Below, one piece after another: positions 24,568 through 33,785 of a stretch of 64,000 nt of DNA. The DNA is from Williamsia sp. DF01-3 (GTDB lineage: Bacteria; Actinomycetota; Actinomycetes; Mycobacteriales; Mycobacteriaceae), in NCBI RefSeq assembly GCF_023051145.1, contig NZ_JALKFS010000005.1, positions 1,178,001-1,242,000 on the forward strand. The letters are read 5' to 3'. A program made the translations under genes and the position numbers. Each line of letters opens with the position of its first letter. Position 1 is the first letter of the stretch. The notes under the pieces are model-generated. The model did no database searches. It was not told the DNA's origin and saw only the letters and a list, made by a program, of their open reading frames with translations.

Positions 24568-25539
24568 TTACTGGTCGCCGGGGCGGCGCAGGCCGAGACG
24601 GGCCGACGATTTGGTCGGCCTGCCGCGCCGCACTTGCCGGATGGCGCGTCGTTCGGCCCGGCGTTCCCGGGGGTGGAAGTCCCAGGTCTCCGGTCGGCTG
24701 GCCACCCATCGCTTGGTTCTCCAGGCGAACGGGATGTGCAGCAGGTAGAGACCGATCGCCACCACCATGAGCAGATACGGGTAGGTCAGCAGCGCGGCGG
24801 CGAACAGGGCCACACCGATGAGCACCAGCACCAACGCGTTCGGCGGCACCGCGTACGACTTGAGGGACGCGGTCGGCAGACGACTGACGGCCAGCAGCGC
24901 AGTGATGGTCATCCATGTGCCGACGGTTGCATCCGAGGTCCACCAACCCATTCCGAATTGCTCTTCGAGGGCGATGGGCAACATCGCGATGAGAGCGGCG
25001 GCGGGAGCGGGCACACCCACGAAGAAGTCCTTGGTGTACTGCGGCGTGTCGTCTTCGTCGATCAGTGTGTTGAACCGCGCCAACCTCAAAACGATTGCGC
25101 AGCAATAGATCAGCGACAGCAGCCATCCCACGTCGTTGCCCTCGAGCAGGAGGACGTAGAGGGTCAGCGCGGGGGCCACCCCGAAGTTGATGGCGTCGGC
25201 GAGAGAATCCAGTTCGGCCCCGATACGCGTGGTCGCCCCCAGCAGGCGGGCCACCCGGCCGTCGAGGCCGTCGAGCAGTGCCGCAGCTGCGATCATCGCA
25301 ACGCACAGGTGGATTCGGCCATCGAGAGCGAACTTGGTGGCCGACAGGCCGGCGCAGATGGCAAGGACGGTGAGCGCCGACGGAACGAGGAGCTTGCCGG
25401 TGTTCAGCGTTCCGGCGCGGCTCGGACGGCGCCGGCGCCGGGAACTCCCTGCCGGCACCACCCGGCTGCCGGACCGGCGGACCGGGTCCTTCCGGACGGG
25501 TTCCTTTCGGCCAGGATCCTTGCGAACGGACTCTTTCAT
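24568..25539 (-). CDS. pssA: CDP-diacylglycerol-serine O-phosphatidyltransferase
   Basis: This membrane enzyme makes phosphatidylserine from CDP-diacylglycerol and serine. The CDP-alcohol phosphotransferase signature DG-x2-AR-x8-G-x3-D-x3-D is seen as [12 protein letters not shown]...GAELDSLAD near residues 88-115. The 323-residue length is greater than usual because of a 45-residue Arg/Lys/Pro-rich N-terminal tail (many RKDP repeats) and a basic C-terminal tail. Its start overlaps the psd stop by four bases, so both steps of phosphatidylethanolamine synthesis are in one operon. Phosphatidylethanolamine turnover could supply the ethanolamine used by the eut genes, but this is only a metabolic link. 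Confidence 0.92.
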   Translation of the reverse strand: MKESVRKDPGRKEPVRKDPVRRSGSRVVPAGSSRRRRRPSRAGTLNTGKLLVPSALTVLAICAGLSATKFALDGRIHLCVAMIAAAALLDGLDGRVARLLGATTRIGAELDSLADAINFGVAPALTLYVLLLEGNDVGWLLSLIYCCAIVLRLARFNTLIDEDDTPQYTKDFFVGVPAPAAALIAMLPIALEEQFGMGWWTSDATVGTWMTITALLAVSRLPTASLKSYAVPPNALVLVLIGVALFAAALLTYPYLLMVVAIGLYLLHIPFAWRTKRWVASRPETWDFHPRERRAERRAIRQVRRGRPTKSSARLGLRRPGDQ

Positions 25540-26248
25540 CCCAGCTGCGCCAACACGGTCTCCGCGCCGACGGCGCGTTGGCCCACGGCGACGAGCGGGC
25601 GGGTGCCCTCGGGCAGGTAGACGTCCACGCGTGAACCGAACCGGATCAAGCCATAGGTGTCGCCGAGCGTCACCAGATCTCCGGGTCGGGCCTCACACAC
25701 GATGCGCCTGGCGATGAGCCCGGCGATCTGCACCACCACCAACTCGGTGCCGTCGGCGGTGCGGATCAGCATGGAGTTGCGCTCGTTCTCGGCGCTTGCA
25801 TCGGGGAGGTCGGCGCTGACGAACTTGCCCGGCCGGTACTCGACCGACTCGACCGTGCCGGCGATCGGGATCCGTTGCACGTGTACGTCGAAGATCGAGA
25901 GGAAGATCGACACGCGTGGTCGGGGGTGTCGCCCAGCCCGAGCTCGTGCGGTGGCGCGGCATGGTCCACCAACGCGACCTGTCCGTCGGCCGGCGCGACC
26001 ACAACTCCGGCAGCGTTCGGAGGCACCCGGCTCGGGTGACGGAAGAACGCGGCGGTGGCAAGCGTGGCTGCGGTTGCCGGTGTCCGGATCCAGCCGTGAC
26101 GTCGGCCGGCGAGGGCCACGGCGGCGCCCGCCGCCACGAACGGCACACCGGCTCGGTGGATCGGTGGCACGGTTTCCCGCACGAGGTCGGCAAAATGTGC
26201 CAGGCGGGTCACACTCTCGGGTTCAGTGGGTCTGGGTCGTCTGGCCAT
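25536..26248 (-). pseudogene. psd: Phosphatidylserine decarboxylase, split by a one-base frameshift
   Basis: The N-terminal half ([20 protein letters not shown] to GLGDTPDHA) and the C-terminal half ([17 protein letters not shown] to AETVLAQLG) lie in two overlapping frames that join near 25922-25926. There the coding strand has five C's; a sixth would restore one 238-residue reading with the expected [15 protein letters not shown] junction. The Gly-Ser processing site that yields the pyruvoyl cofactor is present ([13 protein letters not shown]). The enzyme makes phosphatidylethanolamine and would normally be needed, so a sequencing or assembly error is at least as likely as a true mutation. 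It sits between moeA and pssA. Confidence 0.88.
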
Positions 26249-26276
26249 GGCCGCAATTGTCGCAGGTGCTCATCGG

Positions 26277-27512
26277 TCAGCTGTCCTCCAGGATCAGCAC
26301 TTCGACGTCGGCGCCGGTCTCGACCCTGTCGGTGTCCGCAGCAATGTCGAGCAACGCGTTTGCCGATGCCATGAACGCCAGGTGATGTGAACCCGGTGGC
26401 CCGATGGGTCGCACCGAGGCGACACCGTCGGCGATCGTGAGTTCACCCCTGCGGAACTGGCGTTTGCCTCTGGGGGAGGTGATCGGTTCGGTGACCGACG
26501 CGGTGGTGGTGCGCCGCGAGGCGGGCAGGCCCATGGCTGCGCGCAGGGCCGGCCGGACGAACACCTCGAAGGACACCTGAGCGCTCACCGGATTGCCCGG
26601 CAGGGTGATGATCGGGACAGCCGTGCCCCCCGAACTCGTATAGGTGCCGCAACCCTGCGGCATGCCTGGCTGCATGGCCACCTTGGCGAACTCCACCCCG
26701 TGACCTACCAGCGCATCCTTGACGACCTCGTACGCGCCGGCACTGACGCCGCCCGAGGTGATGATGAGATCGACGGCGGTACCGTCCGCGCCGTCGACGT
26801 ACTCGTCGAGTCGTGCCCGGAACTGGCCGACGTCATCGGGCACGAAGTGCACCTGTTCGGAGATCGCCCCCGCCTCGATGGCCGCGGCCGTCAGCATCGC
26901 GCCGTTGGACTCGTAGATCTGTCCGTACTGTAGCGGCGTCCCAGCGGGCACCAGCTCACTTCCGGTCGACAGGACCAGCACCCGCAGCGGCGCGAACACA
27001 GCGACCTCGGCGATACCGAGGGCGGCCAGCAAACCCAACTGCGGTGCGTGCAGAACGCGCCCGGACGAGAGGGCACGGGTCCCTGCGCCGATATCGGAAC
27101 CGGCGGCGCGGATGGCGGCTCCGGCCGGGACCGGTGCGTTGATCCTCACCTCGGAGACGCCGCCGTCGGTGAGCTCCACCTGGATCACCGCGTCCGCTCC
27201 GGCAGGCACGGGGGCTCCGGTCATGATGCGGTGGGCCGTGCCGGGTGTCAGGGTGAGCTGATCGGTTCGCCCTGCCGGGATGTCTTCTGCGACAGGCAGG
27301 ATGACGGGATCGGTCTCCGTCGCGTGCGCGATGTCCGAGGCGATGACGGCGTAGCCGTCCATCGCCGAGTTGTCGAAGCCGGGCAGCGTGACCCCGGCGA
27401 CGACATCGTCGGCGAGCACCCTGCCGAGGGCGGCTGCGGCAGGCACGGTGACAGGCCGGGGCTCGGCGAACAAGGCTGCGACGATGGCCTGGTGTTCCTC
27501 GACCGTGCGCAT
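26277..27512 (-). CDS. moeA: Molybdopterin molybdotransferase
   Basis: The 411-residue product has the MoeA N-terminal domains (LPGFDNSAMDGYAV, HRIMTGAPVPAGADAV) and the MoCF-fold domain with VLSTGSELV and ITSGGVSAGAYE. The C-terminal beta-barrel domain ends with DVEVLILEDS. It inserts molybdenum into adenylylated molybdopterin. The ATG at 27512 overlaps the stop of the M20 peptidase (ATGA). It corresponds to Rv0438c (moeA2) by position in the conserved block. Confidence 0.93.
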   Translation of the reverse strand: MRTVEEHQAIVAALFAEPRPVTVPAAAALGRVLADDVVAGVTLPGFDNSAMDGYAVIASDIAHATETDPVILPVAEDIPAGRTDQLTLTPGTAHRIMTGAPVPAGADAVIQVELTDGGVSEVRINAPVPAGAAIRAAGSDIGAGTRALSSGRVLHAPQLGLLAALGIAEVAVFAPLRVLVLSTGSELVPAGTPLQYGQIYESNGAMLTAAAIEAGAISEQVHFVPDDVGQFRARLDEYVDGADGTAVDLIITSGGVSAGAYEVVKDALVGHGVEFAKVAMQPGMPQGCGTYTSSGGTAVPIITLPGNPVSAQVSFEVFVRPALRAAMGLPASRRTTTASVTEPITSPRGKRQFRRGELTIADGVASVRPIGPPGSHHLAFMASANALLDIAADTDRVETGADVEVLILEDS

Positions 27513-28873
27513 CAGGCGTCCACCGTGTACGTGGCGAGGAACAGGGCAAGGGACAGTGCAGTTTTCGAGATCTCGTCCGGATCCACGCTCTCGTTCGGTG
27601 CATGGATCCGGCAATTCGGTTCCTCGACGCCGAGTAGTGCGATCTCGGCTCTGGGGCAGATTTCCGAGAGCACCGTGCACAGGGGTATCGATCCACCCTG
27701 ACCGGAATGGACCACCTCGGCCCGGTATGCCTTGCCCATCGCCTCGGTGAGCGCCTTGTACCCAGGGCCCGAGGTGTCGGCAGCGAACGGCGCCCCGGTC
27801 ATCACGGTGTCGACCTGCACCTTGGCGTGCCACGGAATGTGTTTGTGCAGATGACCTTCCAGTGCCAACGCTGCCACTCCGGGATTCACGCCGGGTGGCA
27901 CACGCAGGTTGAGCATCGCCGAGGCGCGTGGATTGATGGCGGCCACGCAGTCGTCGGTGTTCGGTGCGTCCAAACCGATCACCGTCACCGCCGGCCGCGC
28001 CCACACCATCTCTGCCGGGGTGCCCGAGCCGAGGATGTCCACGCCGTCGAGCGTTGTGGAGTCGGAGCGGAACTGCAGGGGATCGTAGGTTGCGCCAGGC
28101 CAGGATTGACTGGCGGGCAGCCCGTCGATCGTGGTGTTGCCGTCGGCATCTCGCAGGGTCGCCAACCCGGCGATGAGTGCGGCAAGCGCGTCGGGGGCCG
28201 CGCCGCCGAACTGTCCCGCATGCACTTCCGATGCGAGGGTCTCGACCGAGACCTTCACGCCCGCGACCCCACGCAGGCTGGTGGTGAGCGTGGGTACACC
28301 CGGGGCCACGTTTCCGGTGTCGCAGATCAGGATCATGTCCGCATCGAAGAGGTCTGACTGACTGCGGGCGAGTTGATCCAGACCCTCGCCGCCGGCTTCT
28401 TCCGAGCCCTCGATCACCACTCGAATTCCCAACGCCGGCAGCGCCGCAAATGAGCGGAGCGCGGTGAGGATGGCGACGACGTTGCCCTTGCAGTCCGCCG
28501 CACCTCGCCCGAACCAGCGACCGTCGTGAGTGGTGAGTGCAAACGGCGGCGAGTTCCAGAGGTCTTCGGGGCCGGCCGGCTGCACGTCGTGGTGTGAGTA
28601 CAGCAAGACGGTCGGGGATCCCGGCGGGCCGGGGCGATGACCGATCACGGCCTGACTGCCGTCGACGGTGTCGTACACCTGCGTCTCGATCCCGGCGTCG
28701 GCGAACGCGCCACGAACCCAGGCAGCGCTGGCCCGGCAGTCATCCCGTTTGTCGGGGTCGATGTGTACAGACGGCAGCGACACGAGGTCGGCGAGGTCGG
28801 CGTGAGCGCGCGACATCAGGCCGGTCACACGTTTGGACAGGGTCGAGTACTGCGTCGAGAGCTGGTCGGCCAT
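27512..28873 (-). CDS. M20-family metallopeptidase / dipeptidase
   Basis: The product is 453 residues, a typical M20 length. Metal-site segments are VLLYSHHDVQPAG (first His), WFGRGAADCKGNV (bridging Asp), VIEGSEEAGGEGL (catalytic Glu pair) and PLCTVLSEICPRAE near the C-terminus. The lid domain lies between. Related enzymes hydrolyse dipeptides or acylated amino acids in the cytoplasm. ATG 28873 (MADQLSTQ) is preferred over an ATG four codons upstream. The stop overlaps the moeA start, so it leads that operon. Confidence 0.88.
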   Translation of the reverse strand: MADQLSTQYSTLSKRVTGLMSRAHADLADLVSLPSVHIDPDKRDDCRASAAWVRGAFADAGIETQVYDTVDGSQAVIGHRPGPPGSPTVLLYSHHDVQPAGPEDLWNSPPFALTTHDGRWFGRGAADCKGNVVAILTALRSFAALPALGIRVVIEGSEEAGGEGLDQLARSQSDLFDADMILICDTGNVAPGVPTLTTSLRGVAGVKVSVETLASEVHAGQFGGAAPDALAALIAGLATLRDADGNTTIDGLPASQSWPGATYDPLQFRSDSTTLDGVDILGSGTPAEMVWARPAVTVIGLDAPNTDDCVAAINPRASAMLNLRVPPGVNPGVAALALEGHLHKHIPWHAKVQVDTVMTGAPFAADTSGPGYKALTEAMGKAYRAEVVHSGQGGSIPLCTVLSEICPRAEIALLGVEEPNCRIHAPNESVDPDEISKTALSLALFLATYTVDA

Positions 28874-29010
28874 GGTGCCAAGCATGCCGGAAGGACCACC
28901 ACGACCGCCAGAAAAGTCGAGTTCGGCATGATCGGGCGGCGCTGTGAGAATTGTCGGACCTGCCGGCTCCCGCGTGCGATCGACCGTTGGCAGGACTAGG
29001 TTTCTCAGGT

Positions 29011-29799
29011 ATGGCCGAAGGGTTGCTGCTCGACATCGACGGGGTGCTCGTCACCTCGTGGAAAGCCCTGCCCGGTGCCGTCGAAGCCCTCGAGGAGATC
29101 GCCGATACCGGTCTGCCGCGAATGTTCTTGACCAACACCACATCCAAGTCGCGAGCGCAGATCGCCGAGGCGCTCACCGACGTGGGATTCAAGGTGCGCG
29201 ACGACGAGATCGTGACTGCCGCCGTGTTGACGGCCGAGTACCTGCGCACCAAACACCCCGGCAAGCGGGTTGTGGTGTTCAACGAGGGCGCGGTCAACGA
29301 GGACATGGCAGGGGTGAATCTCGTCGACGACGACCCCGAAGTGGTGGTTTTCGGGGGCGCGGGCCCGTCGTTCACCCACGAGCTGATGTCGAGAGCCCTG
29401 GGCTGGATGATCGAAGGCGTACCGACCGTCGCCATGCACCGGTCGCTCACGTGGTCGACCAGCAGCGGACCGAAGATCGACACCGGGGTGTACCTCGAAG
29501 GCCTCCAGAAGGCCACCGGAAAGAAGATCCGCGCGATCGGCAAGCCATCGCCGCTGGGCTTTCGTTCGGCCGTGGAGATGCTCGGCGTGGGTGATCCGGG
29601 CGGGGTGGTGATGGTGGGTGACGACATGTACAGCGATGTGCTGGGCGCCCAGAAGACCGCGATCACCGGCGTGTTGGTGCGGACCGGCAAGTTCCTGCCC
29701 GAACAACTCGACGCCCTCGTCAAGGACGAGTTCGGGCAGGTCCCCGATCACGTCATCGACTCGATCGCGGACCTGCCCGCACTGCTGAAGAAGCTGTGA
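29011..29799 (+). CDS. HAD superfamily IIA hydrolase
   Basis: The 262-residue product shows HAD motif I LLLDIDGVLV (nucleophile Asp, acid Asp two residues later), motif II MFLTNTTSKS, GKPSPLGFRSA with the motif III Lys, and motif IV MVGDDMYSDVLGAQ. The cap position is that of class IIA, like LHPP/NagD phosphatases. The substrate is unknown. ATG 29011 is chosen because it starts exactly before the motif I strand. Confidence 0.87.
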   Translation: MAEGLLLDIDGVLVTSWKALPGAVEALEEIADTGLPRMFLTNTTSKSRAQIAEALTDVGFKVRDDEIVTAAVLTAEYLRTKHPGKRVVVFNEGAVNEDMAGVNLVDDDPEVVVFGGAGPSFTHELMSRALGWMIEGVPTVAMHRSLTWSTSSGPKIDTGVYLEGLQKATGKKIRAIGKPSPLGFRSAVEMLGVGDPGGVVMVGDDMYSDVLGAQKTAITGVLVRTGKFLPEQLDALVKDEFGQVPDHVIDSIADLPALLKKL

Positions 29800-29803
29800 T
29801 GCG

Positions 29804-30259
29804 CTAGCGCACCGACGCCTTGATCTTGCCCAGCGTCTGCTGCATCCCGTCGGTGAGCTCGGCGTCGAACGACTTCTCGCCGCCGAATGCCAGGTTGATC
29901 AGCGTAGACGACACCTTGGTGGTGCCGTTGGGTGCCTCACGACGTTCGGTGAGCTCCACGCCGTCCTCGGTGGGGGTGATGGTGAAGCTCCACACGCTGT
30001 TGTTCTCGTTGATCTTGTACGCGATCTCTTTGTTCGGTTCGAACCGGACCACCTTTGCGGTGGTCGGCCAGACCAGCAGACCGCGTTTGTTCACGTTGAC
30101 AGTCTTGGTGCCGAGGGTGACGGGACCGCCCCCGCGGACCACGACCTTGCGGCATTGTGGGCTCCACTCGCCCATCCGCTTCAGGTCGGACACCACTTTC
30201 CACACCTGCTCAGGTGTGGCCTTGATGTGAGTGGACGCTTCGAGCAGTGGGGCAGCCAT
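29804..30259 (-). CDS. SRPBCC (START-like) family protein
   Basis: The 151-residue product has the helix-grip fold of polyketide cyclase/dehydrase-type proteins: EASTHIKATPEQVWKVVSDL at the start, GEWSPQCRKVVVRGG, and a final amphipathic helix. It probably binds a hydrophobic ligand. AGGAGTT precedes the ATG at 30259. It is co-oriented with the acyl-CoA dehydrogenase genes upstream and may belong to that unit. Confidence 0.8.
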   Translation of the reverse strand: MAAPLLEASTHIKATPEQVWKVVSDLKRMGEWSPQCRKVVVRGGGPVTLGTKTVNVNKRGLLVWPTTAKVVRFEPNKEIAYKINENNSVWSFTITPTEDGVELTERREAPNGTTKVSSTLINLAFGGEKSFDAELTDGMQQTLGKIKASVR

Positions 30260-30285
30260 GGAACTCCTGTCAATGAACGTTGTCA

Positions 30286-31428
30286 CTATCCGATCAGGAT
30301 CTTGTCATAGTCCGCGATCTGATTCGACAGTGTTCGGAGATGTTCGGACGCACCGCCGAGGGTGTGTTCGATGGCGAGCAGCCGGCTCACGTAGTGCCCG
30401 ACCGGGTACTCGGCGGTGATGCCGATACCGCCGTGCATCTGGATGGCCTCCTGCCCGATCTTGCGGGCGGAGCGGCAGATCTGCAGTTTGGCCCGCGACG
30501 CGACGATCGGGTTCACGTCGCCGTCGGCGAGGGTGACCGTTGCGTAGAGACTCATGCTGCGGGCCTGCTCGAGAAGAACGTACATGTCGGCGGCACGCTG
30601 GGTCAGGGTCTGGAACTTCGCCAGTGGTACGCCGAACTGCTTGCGCTGCTTGAGGTATTCGGTGGTGAACCGCAGCGATTCTTCCATGGCGCCGACTGCC
30701 TCGGCGCACAGCGCGACCTGCGTGACCACTTCCGAGCGCACCAGCGCCGCGGCCACATCGCCCTCGGGCAGTCGGGTGGCGGGAGCGTCCTGCAGTTCCA
30801 CCTGGGCACCACGCCGCATGTCGTGCGTACGGAACGCGGTGCGGGATACGCCGGTCGCGGTGGCGTCCACCAGGAACAGGCCGATCTCACCTTGCCCTTG
30901 GCCCTGGGCGTCGATGCGGGCGGTCACAACCAGGACGTCGGCGCAATCGCCGTGCAACACAGGGTTTTTACGGCCGGTGAGGACGTAGCCGTCTCCCGAC
31001 GCCGTGGCGGTGGTACTGACAGCCGCGCTCGGCCACCGGTCGCCCGGTTCTGTGTGCGCGAATGCCGCGAGGAGTTCACCGGAGGCGAGTTGTGGCAGGT
31101 ACTGGGCACGTTGTTCCGCGCTGCCGGTCTCGGCGATGAGTCCGCCGGGCACGTACACCGCGTCGAGCACGGGCTCTGGAGCAAGACTGCGGCCGATCTC
31201 GCCGAGTACGGCCGCGACCTCTTCGGGTCCGGCGCCCATGCCACCGTCGTCCTCGCTGAACGGCAGACCGAGAATGCCGATCTCCGCCAACGACTTCCAC
31301 ACGTCTCGGCTCCAGCCGAGGTCGGTGGCTGTGACTTCGCGAAGCTTCTCGATGTCGTAGAACTTGGTCAGGACGTCATGCGCGGTGTCGCGCAGCATCG
31401 TCTGTTCCTCGTTGAGTTCAAAATCCAT
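30286..31428 (-). CDS. Acyl-CoA dehydrogenase (second of a pair)
   Basis: The 380-residue FAD-binding flavoenzyme starts MDFELNEEQTMLRDTAHD. The C-terminal domain has LKQRKQFGVPLAKFQ and QMHGGIGITAEYPVGHY, where acyl-CoA dehydrogenases place CoA/FAD contacts. The usual catalytic Glu is not obvious in the expected loop, as in the steroid-degrading alpha2beta2-type (FadE) pairs of actinobacteria. In these, one subunit lacks catalysis. It is probably a heteromeric partner of the product of 31513-32685. Confidence 0.85.
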   Translation of the reverse strand: MDFELNEEQTMLRDTAHDVLTKFYDIEKLREVTATDLGWSRDVWKSLAEIGILGLPFSEDDGGMGAGPEEVAAVLGEIGRSLAPEPVLDAVYVPGGLIAETGSAEQRAQYLPQLASGELLAAFAHTEPGDRWPSAAVSTTATASGDGYVLTGRKNPVLHGDCADVLVVTARIDAQGQGQGEIGLFLVDATATGVSRTAFRTHDMRRGAQVELQDAPATRLPEGDVAAALVRSEVVTQVALCAEAVGAMEESLRFTTEYLKQRKQFGVPLAKFQTLTQRAADMYVLLEQARSMSLYATVTLADGDVNPIVASRAKLQICRSARKIGQEAIQMHGGIGITAEYPVGHYVSRLLAIEHTLGGASEHLRTLSNQIADYDKILIG

Positions 31429-31512
31429 GGTGAAGGCAGTCCTTCGTTAGTTGGTGCCGCGAGCGCTCGACGTCGGCATCAGGGATGAAGTCCGTAGATG
31501 GGGAGGTCGTGG

Positions 31513-32685
31513 TCAGAGGCCGAGGATGGAGGACGCGATGATGGTTCGCTGGACCTCGGACGAGCCGCTGTAGATCGAGACCTTGCGGTGATTGAGGTAC
31601 GTAGGAACGGTCTCTTGCGCCCAGTGCGGGGACCCGATGTCTGCCGCGTCCACAGCCAGTGAGTCGACTCCCGCGAGGTCGGCCAGGATCTCGGTGGACG
31701 CCTGCTGTAGCTCGCTACCGCGGAGCTTCAAGACCGAGGAGACCGGATCGGGCTTGCCGTCTGCCGACGATGCCACCACCCGCAACTGTGTCAATTCCAG
31801 TGCGAGCAACTCGTTTTCGAGTTCGGCCAGGCGCGCGGCGAACAGGGGATCTTCCAGCAGGGTGCCGTCGCCGACGGGTGTCTTCGCAGCCAGCTCCTTG
31901 GCCAGGGCGAGGCGGTTCTTGGTGATGCCCACCCGGGTGACACCCGTTCGCTCGTTGCCGAGCAGGAACTTCGCGTATCCCCAGCCCGCGTTCTCTTCGC
32001 CGACCAGGTTCTCCACCGGCACCCGGACGTTCTCGAAGAAGACCTCGTTCACCTCGAAGCCGCCGTCGACCAGCTGAATCGGCCTGACGGTGATGCCCTC
32101 GGTCTTCATGTCGATGAGCAGGAAGCTGATCCCCGCCTGGCGTTTCGGTGCATCGGGGTTGGTGCGCACCAGTGCGAAGATCCAGTCGGCGTACTGGGCC
32201 ATGGTGGTCCAGGTCTTCTGACCGTTGACCACGTAGTGGTCGCCGTCGCGAACCGCACGGGTCTTGAGCGATGCCAGGTCGGATCCCGCCTCGGGCTCGG
32301 AGAACCCTTGGCACCACCAGATGTCGAGGTTGGCCGTGGCGGGGAGGAAGCGCTCTTTGATCTCCTGCGAGCCGAAATTGGCGATCACCGGGCCCACCAT
32401 GTCGGTGTTGAACGCGAGGGGCTCGGGCACCGAGGCGAGGTTCATCTCGTTCTGCCAGATGTGTTTCTGCACGGGAGTCCAGTCGCGGCCGCCCCACTCG
32501 GAAGGCCACTTCGGCACCGCCAGACCGTGCTCGTTCAGGATCCGCTGAACCGTGATCATGTCGTCAGGGAAGTTCAACGTGCCCGCGGCGGTCCGCTCGC
32601 GGATCTCCTTGGGGATCTCGGTGGTGAAGAAGGTCCGCATTTCCTCGCGGAAGGCAACTTCGTCGTCGCTCAGTTTGAGGTGCAT
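31513..32685 (-). CDS. Acyl-CoA dehydrogenase (first of a pair)
   Basis: The 390-residue product starts MHLKLSDDEVAFREEMRTFF. The middle domain has WWCQGFSEPEAGSDLASLKTRA (FAD/substrate), followed by WTTMAQYADWIFALVRT. The C-terminal end has GSSEVQRTIIASSILGL. It probably oxidises an acyl-CoA in lipid or steroid side-chain degradation. AAGGAA precedes the ATG at 32685; a longer in-frame start at 32745 lacks homology. It is divergently placed from a TetR regulator that likely controls it. Confidence 0.88.
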   Translation of the reverse strand: MHLKLSDDEVAFREEMRTFFTTEIPKEIRERTAAGTLNFPDDMITVQRILNEHGLAVPKWPSEWGGRDWTPVQKHIWQNEMNLASVPEPLAFNTDMVGPVIANFGSQEIKERFLPATANLDIWWCQGFSEPEAGSDLASLKTRAVRDGDHYVVNGQKTWTTMAQYADWIFALVRTNPDAPKRQAGISFLLIDMKTEGITVRPIQLVDGGFEVNEVFFENVRVPVENLVGEENAGWGYAKFLLGNERTGVTRVGITKNRLALAKELAAKTPVGDGTLLEDPLFAARLAELENELLALELTQLRVVASSADGKPDPVSSVLKLRGSELQQASTEILADLAGVDSLAVDAADIGSPHWAQETVPTYLNHRKVSIYSGSSEVQRTIIASSILGL

Positions 32686-32873
32686 TGTTCCTTGATACTC
32701 CCGATCGTGTGCGTGCGTAAGGAACTCCGGCATGGTCCAACGCAATTTTTTCTCGCGGCGCCACAGAGTTTTACTCGTCGGTCAAACAAAGCCGATTCTA
32801 GCTGATGAACGGTGTCGTGCCAAGGGCGAAGCGCGAGGATGGGCGGGCGGGGCGGTGACGTAAAATCGCGACC
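32686..32873. promoter_or_regulatory. Divergent promoter region between acyl-CoA dehydrogenase and TetR genes
   Basis: These 188 bases hold no gene. They include an AT-rich section around 32745-32805 (TTTTTTCTC, GTTTTACTCG) that could carry the promoters and the TetR operator. I could not pick a convincing palindrome by eye. Confidence 0.4.
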
Positions 32874-33554
32874 ATGGCCAAAGTTCGGCAACGATCGGGT
32901 GCTGCGCCGTCCCGTCGCAGCAACGGAAACCGGCCGAGCGATGACCTACTCCTCGACGCAGCGCGAGATGTGTTCCACGCCAACGGCTATCACGCAACCT
33001 CCATGGAGGCCATCGCGCAGCAGGCCGATGCCACCAAGCCGACGCTCTACTCCCACTTCGGCAGCAAGGATCAGCTCTACCGGGCGTGCCTGGTCCGGGA
33101 GGCAGACAAACTTCGCGAGTGGTTGTTCGCGGCGTACGAGTCCGCCTCTGGATTGTCGATGGAGGAGCAGGTCAAGGCTGACATGGTGGCCTTCTTCCGC
33201 TACGCGTCAGAGCATCCAGCCGGTTTCGGGCTGCTCTTCGGTGATGTCACCTCCGGGCCCAATGCCGAGATCCGCGACGAACTGGTGCTGAGCATCTCGG
33301 GGCAGATCGCCATGCGCATCCGTGCCTACTACACATTGCGGGCTCTGCCCGCGCCCGAGCAGAGCGCCGAACTCCTCGCCTCGATGCTGGCCGGCATCGC
33401 CATCCACGGCGGCCGGCAGGCCCTCGCCCTCGAGCTCCCGCCCCACGAAGTCGGACTCTTTGCCACTGCGCTTGCACACGCGGGCCTCAAACACCTCGCG
33501 CCTGTTCACATGGAGAACATCGACCGCACCGCGAGTGGTCTCCACGCGCAGTGA
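32874..33554 (+). CDS. TetR-family transcriptional regulator
   Basis: The 226-residue product has an N-terminal helix-turn-helix (DAARDVFHANGYHATSMEAIAQQADATKPTLYSHFGSKDQLY, residues about 28-70) and a helical ligand-binding domain. It is divergent from the acyl-CoA dehydrogenase pair, so it is likely a repressor responding to an acyl-CoA or fatty acid. The basic, Arg-rich N-terminus (MAKVRQRSGAAPSRR) precedes the DNA-binding domain. Confidence 0.88.
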   Translation: MAKVRQRSGAAPSRRSNGNRPSDDLLLDAARDVFHANGYHATSMEAIAQQADATKPTLYSHFGSKDQLYRACLVREADKLREWLFAAYESASGLSMEEQVKADMVAFFRYASEHPAGFGLLFGDVTSGPNAEIRDELVLSISGQIAMRIRAYYTLRALPAPEQSAELLASMLAGIAIHGGRQALALELPPHEVGLFATALAHAGLKHLAPVHMENIDRTASGLHAQ

Positions 33555-33785
33555 CATCGCACGCACCGATGTGAACGGGTTGGCGGCATCACGGACGTGG
33601 GGATGCGTGCGGCAGCGGTGATTACCGGCTCGTTACAGCGGTGAGACTCCTGCAGCACAGTGTTATTCCCTGGATAACCACCGGGAAACAGGCGACTTCT
33701 GTACTGGAACACGTAGCCCACTTCGGCTCTCGCTCATCGGCAATGCGGCCGAGGCGGCATCTATCTTCGCCCTCCAGGAGGACCC
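33555..33785 (+). promoter_or_regulatory. Promoter region of the nitrogen-starvation cluster with a GlnR-like half-site pair
   Basis: There is no gene here. At 33632-33647 GTTAC-n6-GAGAC resembles the actinobacterial GlnR box (AC-n6-GnAAC type), fitting a nitrogen-starvation cluster. The match is imperfect. Further on, TGTTATTCCCTGGATAACC (33660-33678) contains an interrupted inverted repeat. AGGAGG precedes the GTG at 33786. Confidence 0.4.
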
